Both the position numbers and the translations under genes were made by a program. The notes below the pieces were generated by a model. That model searched no databases. It was given only the letters and a program-made list of their open reading frames with translations, and was not told the DNA's origin. Below are positions 1 through 4,573 of a DNA stretch of 6,615 nt, in pieces; position 1 is the first letter of the stretch; each line of letters opens with the position of its first letter. The stretch spans positions 1-6,615 of the forward strand of contig BNTP01000118.1 of assembly GCA_025996695.1 (NCBI GenBank), in the 5' to 3' direction. The DNA is from Bacteroidia bacterium. GTDB lineage: Bacteria; Bacteroidota; Bacteroidia; Bacteroidales; Azobacteroidaceae.

Positions 1-70
1 GGGCTTTTAATGCCTTATTATCCAATCGTCGGCTTGAAGCCAATGCTTTCCAATAATTTTCATCTTTCAT
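1..70 (-). CDS. 5' end of an unidentified protein gene (partial, leaves window at position 1)
   Basis: An open frame starts at an ATG (70 to 68) and stays open for 23 codons to the window edge. The protein begins MKDENYWKALASSRR and continues LDNKALKA. It is too short to assign to a family and I do not recognise it. It is supported as a real gene by a perfect Bacteroidota -7 box (TACCTTTG, 109 to 102) lying 31 nt upstream, by an A-rich leader (AATAAAAATA) just before the ATG, and by sharing the strand of every other gene here. The start is polar and charged, with no signal peptide or membrane segment in the visible part, so a cytoplasmic protein is the default guess. Confidence 0.6.
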   Translation of the reverse strand, partial: MKDENYWKALASSRRLDNKALKA

Positions 71-101
71 AATGCGCTATTTTTATTGATATTTTACTGC
101 G

Positions 102-109
102 CAAAGGTA
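102..109 (-). promoter_or_regulatory. Candidate Bacteroidota -7 promoter box for the left-edge gene
   Basis: On the minus strand this reads TACCTTTG, an exact match to the TAnnTTTG consensus used by the primary sigma factor of Bacteroidota. It is followed by GCGCAG and then an AT-rich leader to the ATG at 70, giving a predicted 5' UTR of roughly 25 nt. I see no TTG/TTTG -33 element at the usual 17 to 23 nt upstream spacing, which lowers confidence. Confidence 0.5.
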
Positions 110-186
110 ATGAAAATTATTTGATGGTTGGCGTTTTTTTTGATTATTTTTAGATTTACGCCACTCCAGCTTTCAGCCCTTCGCAT

Positions 187-202
187 CGTCCCGGCAGGGA
201 CG
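187..202. repeat. Short GC-rich hairpin
   Basis: CGTCCC (187-192) pairs perfectly with GGGACG (197-202) around a 4-nt loop, GGCA. It opens the GC-rich palindrome mosaic. Confidence 0.6.
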
Positions 203-211
203 GGATGATGT

Positions 212-230
212 TGCATGCCTCCGGCATGCA
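212..230. repeat. Perfect 8-bp stem hairpin TGCATGCC/GGCATGCA
   Basis: TGCATGCC (212-219), loop TCC, GGCATGCA (223-230). The left arm plus loop recurs almost exactly as a direct repeat at 266-276 (TGCATGCCTAC against TGCATGCCTCC), but the second copy lacks the right arm. This suggests a truncated second copy of the same element. Confidence 0.65.
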
Positions 231-306
231 GCGAGGGAGGGAGGCGATGATTTTCTACCGAGCTGTGCATGCCTACCTTGCGGCGATGTGATATTCGTGC
301 GGGAAA

Positions 307-326
307 GGCGTGTTGGCCAACACGCC
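307..326. repeat. Perfect 20-bp palindrome
   Basis: GGCGTGTTGGCCAACACGCC is fully self-complementary, 10 bp per arm with no spacer. The preceding GAAAGGCGT recurs at 333-341, outside the palindrome. The structure could be a repeat arm or a dimeric-protein site. With no nearby promoter, the repeat reading is preferred. Confidence 0.65.
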
Positions 327-351
327 ACCATAGAAAGGCGTATCAGCAGGA

Positions 352-398
352 GGTGTTTCCGCTCCGCAAAGCGGGCAGAGCCCCGCAGCGGAAACACC
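352..398. repeat. 12-bp stem hairpin with an inner stem
   Basis: GGTGTTTCCGCT (352-363) pairs perfectly with AGCGGAAACACC (387-398). Inside the 23-nt loop, GCGGG (371-375) can pair with CCCGC (382-386), giving a two-tier stem-loop. This is typical of interspersed palindromic elements. It has no T-run, so it is not a standard terminator. Confidence 0.65.
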
Positions 399-411
399 CC
401 ATGCTAACAAG

Positions 412-427
412 CCGCCCGAATGGGCGG
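412..427. repeat. Short GC-rich hairpin CCGCCC/GGGCGG
   Basis: A 6-bp perfect stem with a GAAT loop. It lies immediately left of the larger inverted-repeat-bounded unit at 429-609. Confidence 0.55.
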
Positions 428-428
428 G

Positions 429-609
429 ATTTTCATAACCGCAGGTGGGTGTTGCCGAATCCCTGAGCGAAGTCGAAGGGGACAGCGCAACCTGCGGAAA
501 ATCAGGACATCCGCACTCTTGCCTGTAAGAGTTTATTGCCGCCCTCCCTTCCAGGCAGATGGGGACTTGTAGCGCTTTTCCGCAGGTCACGACCTGCGGT
601 TATGAAAAT
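429..609. repeat. Composite repeat unit bounded by perfect 18-bp inverted repeats
   Basis: ATTTTCATAACCGCAGGT at 429-446 is the exact reverse complement of 592-609. The arms enclose 145 bp, giving a unit of 181 bp. Inside, ACCTGCGG (490-497) can pair with the left arm, CCGCAGGT (580-587) forms a tight hairpin with the right arm, and ACTCTT/AAGAGT (515-520/527-532) forms another. There is no coding capacity and no target-site duplication that I can see, so mobility is inferred from architecture only. Confidence 0.7.
461..480. repeat. CCCTGAGCGAAGTCGAAGGG-type repeat
   Basis: This 20-mer is an imperfect palindrome. I recall this type of sequence (CCCTTCGACTTCGCTCAGGG in the other orientation) as a very common interspersed repeat in many bacterial genomes. 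It is nested inside the 429-609 unit. Confidence 0.55.
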
Positions 610-610
610 A

Positions 611-625
611 TTGGCTTTCAGCCAA
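611..625. repeat. Short hairpin TTGGCT/AGCCAA
   Basis: A 6-bp perfect stem with a TTC loop (611-616/620-625). It is followed by a further stem AACCGG/CCGGTT (630-635/645-650). Confidence 0.5.
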
Positions 626-650
626 GGGGAACCGGCGGCTTTTTCCGGTT

Positions 651-671
651 TGCTTCGCCCTCGCAATGACG
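651..671. repeat. Single-arm copy of the CGTCATTGCG repeat family
   Basis: TGCTTCGCCCTCGCAATGACG closely matches the right arm of the large palindrome at 2861-2884 apart from a short internal deletion. It carries the family core CGCAATGACG at 662-671. Only one arm is evident, so this is probably a fragment. Confidence 0.6.
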
Positions 672-884
672 CAACAAGCCGCAACAAGACTCGAAAGTCC
701 CATTACCGCTTGCTGGTATGTGTGTGAAAATGGTATTTAACGACGGAAGCACGTGCACGCAAATACGCTCCCGCGCAGTTTGGCTTTTGCGAGGGAATTT
801 ACCCCCCAACCACCCCATAAGTTGCTGATAAAGAGGGAGTTATGAACGATATTTTTTTATAGCTTCCAGTCGCTTATCTCGAAC

Positions 885-2171
885 TCAGGTATTGAGCCAA
901 GGCTCCGGATTTTGTTTCGTTTGCTCTTTCCATAATTCAAAATAGAGGGCTGTTTCACCTGTTGCCGAATCAGTGTAGATGATGCCCAAATTTTGTCCGG
1001 TGCTCACCTTATCGCCTTTTTTTACCGATACTTGGTCGAGATTGGCGTAGAGCGTCAGGTAGTTACCGTGCCGCAAAATGATGGAAGTTTGATAGCCCGG
1101 CACGAGGAAAATTCCTGAAACTACGCCGTCGAACACTGCTTTGGCGTGATTGCCTTTGGTGGTTGCAATCTTGATGCCGTTGCTGTTGTGCCGCACGTTA
1201 ATCAAACCTTCGTACTGTTGCACGCCAAAATGTTCGGTAATTTGGTAGCTGCCTTTGAGCGGGAAGGGCAACCGGCCCTTGTTGCTCGCGAAATTGGACG
1301 AGAGGGTTTGTTCCGCTTTTGTCATCGCGAAACCGCCTTTTGTGTTTGCCTTGCGTGCTGTCTTCGATTGCGTTTGGGCGGCTTTCTGAGCGGCTTTTAC
1401 TTCTGCGGCAATGATTTGCTCAATTTTGCGATTCAGAGCGTCCGCTTGTTGACGTTTGATTTTCAGTTGCGCTTCCAAATTCTTGGCTTTTTTAGCCAAG
1501 TTAGCCGCTTCTGTTTTTTTGATGGCTTCCTCTTTTTGAAGTTTGGTTTCTTCGGTGCGTTTGATTTTAGATAAGTTTTCTTTTTCGCGCTTTTTGGCTT
1601 CCAAAAGTTTTTTTTCAGCAGTTACTCTTTGTTGTTGTGCCAAAATTTCTTCCGCTTGATTTTTGCGCCATTCTGCGTATTTTTGCAGATACAGCATCCG
1701 GCGATAGGATTGTGAAATATGGTCGGCCGACAGTATCCAAAGCAGGTGCTCGCTGTTGTTTTTTTGCGTGCGCAGTTTCCGCACCGAAATAGCGTAATGT
1801 TCTTTTTTGACTTTAAGCTTTTTTACTAAATCGTTTATCAAATACTCCTTCGTCCGAATATCGGCGGATGTTTTATCAATTTCTTTTCCCAAAATGGTCA
1901 ACACTTGTTTGCGGTCGTCAATCTGTTTGGCAACCAAATGCAAGCGATTTTGCACAGCCGAGATGGATTTGTTGTTTTCGTTCAGCAGTTTGCCGGTCTG
2001 CTCAATCTCGTTGAGAAGTGCTTTACGCTGCTTCTCAAGGCTTTGTTTCGACCGTGAAGAAGCCGATAACGTTATCGCGGCAAACGAAAAAAGCAGAATA
2101 TAAGGTAGGGAATTGCGGGTGAGGACCCGGGTCATAGCCGACAACATCCTGACGAAGCGGAATATTTTCAT
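885..2171 (-). CDS. EnvC-like coiled-coil protein with degenerate LytM (M23) domain
   Basis: A predicted exported protein of 428 residues. It has a basic N-terminus, a hydrophobic segment (YILLFSFAAITLSAS, about residues 24-38) that looks like a signal peptide, a long Lys/Glu/Gln/Ala-rich coiled coil (about 40-270), and a C-terminal LytM-like fold (about 300-428). This is the layout of E. coli EnvC, a periplasmic activator of cell-separation amidases. The LytM metal ligands appear lost: the usual HxGID reads NSNGIKI, the YxH position reads LYANL, and the HLHFE motif reads TALYFELW. That predicts a non-catalytic regulator rather than a peptidase. The chosen ATG (2171) overlaps the upstream TGA as TGATG; a GTG three bases earlier (2174), or in-frame ATGs at 2147 and 2135, are alternatives. 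It is probably co-translated with the lipoprotein gene. The specific amidase partner is not known from this window. Confidence 0.88.
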   Translation of the reverse strand: MKIFRFVRMLSAMTRVLTRNSLPYILLFSFAAITLSASSRSKQSLEKQRKALLNEIEQTGKLLNENNKSISAVQNRLHLVAKQIDDRKQVLTILGKEIDKTSADIRTKEYLINDLVKKLKVKKEHYAISVRKLRTQKNNSEHLLWILSADHISQSYRRMLYLQKYAEWRKNQAEEILAQQQRVTAEKKLLEAKKREKENLSKIKRTEETKLQKEEAIKKTEAANLAKKAKNLEAQLKIKRQQADALNRKIEQIIAAEVKAAQKAAQTQSKTARKANTKGGFAMTKAEQTLSSNFASNKGRLPFPLKGSYQITEHFGVQQYEGLINVRHNSNGIKIATTKGNHAKAVFDGVVSGIFLVPGYQTSIILRHGNYLTLYANLDQVSVKKGDKVSTGQNLGIIYTDSATGETALYFELWKEQTKQNPEPWLNT

Positions 2172-2734
2172 CACAAAGCCTTTTTGAAAAGTTCTGTCAA
2201 CTGTTCCAAAGTCACTTGGGTATGTTTTTCAGGATTGGGAGGGGTGGCATCAATTGTGAATTGCGCCCCTTTGTCGGCGGTTAGAAATTTTACATCCACG
2301 TCGGATTTTTGAAGTTTGAAAGACATATTATCCTGTGTTTGAAAAAGTTGCGTTTCCAAATCGTAATAATCTAAATCAACGGAGAATAGTTGATACACTT
2401 CCGAGATGGGCTCATACGCATAAGCCTTGTGTAATCGGTCGATAATCAGAATGTTATCCGGCGTAATCACTACTTTTGCCGCCTCTGTTCCTATAAACGG
2501 CATGCGAACAGACAGTTGAATTGCCTGACCCTTGATAATCCGCATTTGTCCGTCAAGAGTGATGCCACTTGTTTGGTTGTCTTGCGTAAACGTCACTTTC
2601 AAATTAGAAGAAAGCGTCTCTGTTTGTGGCTCGATTTGGGCAATTGATTTCGTGCTCTTGCAAGAATTATTTCCTACAAAAACCGTTATCAACAACATCA
2701 ATGTCAGAATCTTATGTGTTTTTTTGTTTTTCAT
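2171..2734 (-). CDS. Predicted outer-membrane lipoprotein, DUF4292-like
   Basis: This 187-residue protein starts with a lipoprotein signal: MKNKK, a hydrophobic stretch (ILTLMLLITVFVG), then NNSC with Cys25 as the likely lipidated residue. Bacteroidota tolerate such relaxed lipoboxes. The mature part carries a block around residues 58-105 (LDGQMRIIKG, IQLSVRMPFIGTEAAKV, ITPDNILIIDRLHKAYAY) that I recognise as the DUF4292 signature. Homologues commonly sit just upstream of an M23/EnvC-like gene, as here, where the two genes overlap by one base. The biochemical role is unknown; a lipid- or lipoprotein-handling beta fold resembling LolA/LolB is a speculation. At 187 residues it seems shorter than the members I recall (often over 230), with the C-terminal part reduced. 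No clear TAnnTTTG promoter lies upstream; the 5' flank is the palindrome cluster after ilvC, so readthrough from ilvC or a weaker promoter must drive it. Confidence 0.82.
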   Translation of the reverse strand: MKNKKTHKILTLMLLITVFVGNNSCKSTKSIAQIEPQTETLSSNLKVTFTQDNQTSGITLDGQMRIIKGQAIQLSVRMPFIGTEAAKVVITPDNILIIDRLHKAYAYEPISEVYQLFSVDLDYYDLETQLFQTQDNMSFKLQKSDVDVKFLTADKGAQFTIDATPPNPEKHTQVTLEQLTELFKKAL

Positions 2735-2742
2735 ATTTTTTA

Positions 2743-2941
2743 GATATTAATCACGTCATTGCGAGCCCGAAAGAACTGTCTCAAAAGCCGAGTTTTCCGT
2801 CATTGCGAGCGTAGCGAAGCAAACCATGCCTGCCGACATGCCCTGTAGAGCATGCTGGTTTGCTTCGCTACGCTCGCAATGACGGGATTGCTTCCTGCTT
2901 CGTTTCTCGCAGTTCGCAATGACGTAACACGTGATATTAAT
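2743..2941. mobile_element. Putative MITE-like palindromic element with 9-bp flanking direct repeat
   Basis: The spacer between ilvC and the lipoprotein gene is filled by repeats. GATATTAAT occurs at 2743-2751 and again at 2933-2941, bracketing the cluster like a target-site duplication. Just inside, ACGTCATTGCGA (2753-2764) and its exact complement (2914-2925) form inverted ends. Inside those is a perfect 30-bp inverted repeat. The unit between the direct repeats is 181 bp and encodes nothing. The right-hand duplicate contains the ilvC stop codon (2937-2939). Structure is seen directly; mobilisation by a transposase elsewhere is inference. Confidence 0.5.
2797..2885. repeat. Perfect 30-bp inverted repeat with 29-nt loop
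   Basis: Positions 2797-2826 are the exact reverse complement of 2856-2885. The arms carry CGTCATTGCGAGC followed by GTAGCGAAGCAAACCA, a widely dispersed bacterial repeat type. Transcribed from ilvC, it would fold into a very stable RNA hairpin about 50 nt after the ilvC stop. It lacks a T-run and so is not a canonical terminator, but it could stabilise the 3' end, serve as an RNase III substrate, or reduce readthrough into the lipoprotein gene. Confidence 0.85.
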
Positions 2942-3983
2942 TATTTTCAGGGCGCAATTTGCGAACCACAGCACCCGTGCGCCACATTTCGCTTTCGCGC
3001 AATGCTTTCAATTCGGCATCCAAACCGGCACGGTAGTCGGGTTTAGAATTGGTGTCGATGGAGCGTTGTGCTTCATTGCCGTTTGCGACTTCGCTGTACA
3101 ATTTTGCGAAAACCGGTTTTGAAGCATCGTGGAATGGCCCCATCCAGTCCAAAGCACCGCGTTGAGCGGTGGTGGAGCAGTTGGCGTACATCCAGTCCAT
3201 CCCGTTTTCTGCAAATAACGGCATCAACGATTGGGTCAATTCTTCTACTGTTTCGTTGAACGCTTCCGAAGGCGTATGTCCGTTTTCGCGCAACACTTCG
3301 TATTGTGCCAACAAAATTCCTTGGATAGCCCCCATCAACGTACCGCGTTCGCCGGTCAAATCGGAATACACTTCGCGTTTGAAAGTTGTTTCAAACAAAT
3401 AGCCTGAGCCGACGCCGATGCCTAATGCGATGGCACGTTCGCGCGCTTTGCCGGTGGCATCTTGAAACACGCCAAATGAAGAGTTCAAGCCGCGACCTTC
3501 CAAGAACATGCGGCGCAAAGAAGTGCCTGAACCTTTTGGAGCCACCAAAATCACGTCGATGTCGGTTGAAGGCACGATGCCTGTACGTTCATTGTAGGTG
3601 ATGCCAAAGCCATGAGAAAAATACAGGGCCTTGCCTGCTGTCAAATAAGGCTTGATGCGCGGCCACACTTCGATTTGAGCTGCGTCAGACAACAGGTATT
3701 GGATGATTGTACCTTTTTGTACAGCCTCTTCAATGTCGAAAAGCGATTCGCCCGGCACCCAACCGTCAGCAACGGCTTTGTCCCACGTTTTGCCACCTTT
3801 GCGTTGCCCAACGATGACATTAAAGCCATTGTCTCGCAGGTTCAATGATTGTCCGGGACCTTGTACGCCATAGCCAATCACTGCGATTGTTTCGTTTTTC
3901 AAAAATTCTCTTGCTTTTTCCAACGGAAATTCTTCTCGCGTGACGACTTGTTCGTCAACGCCACCAAAATTAATTACTGCCAT
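2937..3983 (-). CDS. ilvC: Ketol-acid reductoisomerase
   Basis: Cytoplasmic enzyme that isomerises and reduces 2-acetolactate or 2-aceto-2-hydroxybutyrate to the dihydroxy acids of valine and isoleucine synthesis, using Mg2+ and NAD(P)H. The N-terminal Rossmann domain shows GYGVQG at residues 37-42 and a basic cofactor loop (GQRKGGKTW, R61, K62, K65) favouring NADPH. SHGFGI contains the conserved His124. The C-terminal knotted domain carries the metal and substrate ligands in DLTGE (D208, E212), ETVEE (E244, E248) and NCSTTA (S270). At 348 residues it has the short, single-knot length, but the wording (GERGTLMGAIQGI, NCSTTAQRGA, MW...RKLRP) resembles plant enzymes more than the 491-residue E. 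coli form. It is the third gene of the operon, 31 nt after ilvN, with an A-rich leader (AAAAATAAAAAA) instead of a Shine-Dalgarno sequence. Its stop codon lies within a 9-bp direct repeat flanking a palindromic element. Confidence 0.98.
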   Translation of the reverse strand: MAVINFGGVDEQVVTREEFPLEKAREFLKNETIAVIGYGVQGPGQSLNLRDNGFNVIVGQRKGGKTWDKAVADGWVPGESLFDIEEAVQKGTIIQYLLSDAAQIEVWPRIKPYLTAGKALYFSHGFGITYNERTGIVPSTDIDVILVAPKGSGTSLRRMFLEGRGLNSSFGVFQDATGKARERAIALGIGVGSGYLFETTFKREVYSDLTGERGTLMGAIQGILLAQYEVLRENGHTPSEAFNETVEELTQSLMPLFAENGMDWMYANCSTTAQRGALDWMGPFHDASKPVFAKLYSEVANGNEAQRSIDTNSKPDYRAGLDAELKALRESEMWRTGAVVRKLRPENN

Positions 3984-4014
3984 TTTTTTATTTTTATTAT
4001 GTTAGATAATGCTG

Positions 4015-4569
4015 TCATTTAGCTTGAATGTTTATTTTGCGTTCGATTGTAGCGAGCATATCGCTTAGTCGTTCGACATTGGATTTGGTGATCGCCACTC
4101 GTCCTGAACGGATGAATTGCAGCACACCTATTTTTTCTTTCAATTCGTCAAACAGGGCTTGCGTATCATCGTGATGACCTGTTTTTTCGAGTACCGTCCA
4201 CACATCCGTCATGTCCAAAATACGGGCATTGTAGCGGCGAATGATGTCTTCAATCGACCCCAAGGAAAGCAATTTTTGTGTCGAAAGCTTGTATAAAGCG
4301 ATTTCCTGATGAATCAAATCCTTGTCGGCATGATAATACGACTTCACGATACCCACCCGCTTGTCAATTTGTTTAACCACTTTGCCAATCGTTTCCGGAT
4401 CGGTAAAAGTCGTGATTGTGAACTTGTGAATCCCTGCAATGGCGGATGGCGACACAGAAAGTGTCTCAATATTCAACCCGCGACGCGTGAAAATAATCGT
4501 CACCTGATTCAATAATCCGACCATATTTTCGGAAAAAATCGTGATAGTATATAATGTATTCTTCTCCAT
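4015..4569 (-). CDS. ilvN: Acetolactate synthase small (regulatory) subunit
   Basis: Regulatory partner of IlvB; in this family the small subunit activates the catalytic subunit and confers valine feedback inhibition. The protein is 184 residues. An N-terminal ACT domain (about 5-80) shows SENMVGLLNQVTIIFTRRGL followed by NIETLSVSPS; N15, G18 and N33 align with the E. coli IlvH residues N11, G14 and N29 implicated in valine binding, so feedback sensitivity is likely retained. A C-terminal small-subunit domain follows (about 85-170, EIALYKLS to RSGRVAITK). The frame is open upstream to 4746, but that extension overlaps ilvB and translates repeat sequence, so the ATG at 4569 (MEKNTLYTI) is chosen. 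It begins 4 nt after the ilvB stop, implying translational coupling. A repeat-derived hairpin in the ilvB 3' end finishes 22 nt upstream of this start and may affect its translation. Confidence 0.96.
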   Translation of the reverse strand: MEKNTLYTITIFSENMVGLLNQVTIIFTRRGLNIETLSVSPSAIAGIHKFTITTFTDPETIGKVVKQIDKRVGIVKSYYHADKDLIHQEIALYKLSTQKLLSLGSIEDIIRRYNARILDMTDVWTVLEKTGHHDDTQALFDELKEKIGVLQFIRSGRVAITKSNVERLSDMLATIERKINIQAK

Positions 4570-4573
4570 TGTC

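Larger units (their letters stand above)
71..884. other. Long non-coding spacer: mosaic of palindromic repeats
   Basis: I find no credible gene in these 800 bases. Positions 71-170 are AT-rich and hold the promoter of the left-edge gene. Positions 180 to about 680 are clearly more GC-rich and contain at least nine short perfect or near-perfect hairpins packed side by side, several listed separately. Open frames here translate palindromes and have no family resemblance. Positions 680-884 hold nothing I can name. There is no obvious terminator hairpin plus T-run after the EnvC-like gene, whose stop is at 885-887, so some of the palindromes may serve as its 3' end. The mosaic looks like repeated insertion of small non-autonomous repeats in a tolerant site. 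Confidence 0.75.

Noticed and set aside
307..326. Operator site for a dimeric repressor
   Set aside because: The perfect palindrome would suit one, but it is far from any promoter and lies among many other palindromes, so a repeat origin is more likely.
173..397. 74-codon minus-strand open frame
   Set aside because: It is the same repeat mosaic in another frame, with low-information Arg/Ser/Pro-rich content and no recognisable domain.
273..590. 105-codon minus-strand open frame in the repeat mosaic
   Set aside because: Its translation is made of palindromic repeat units read through, it has no promoter or family resemblance, and it spans several independent hairpins.
180..680. Possible CRISPR array or tRNA cluster
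   Set aside because: The hairpins differ in sequence and spacing, with no regular repeat-spacer pattern, and no cloverleaf with a T-loop or anticodon arm was found.
1146..1574. 142-codon plus-strand open frame rich in Phe and Cys
   Set aside because: It is antisense to the Lys/Glu-rich coiled coil of the EnvC-like gene, which produces Phe/Leu-rich shadow frames.
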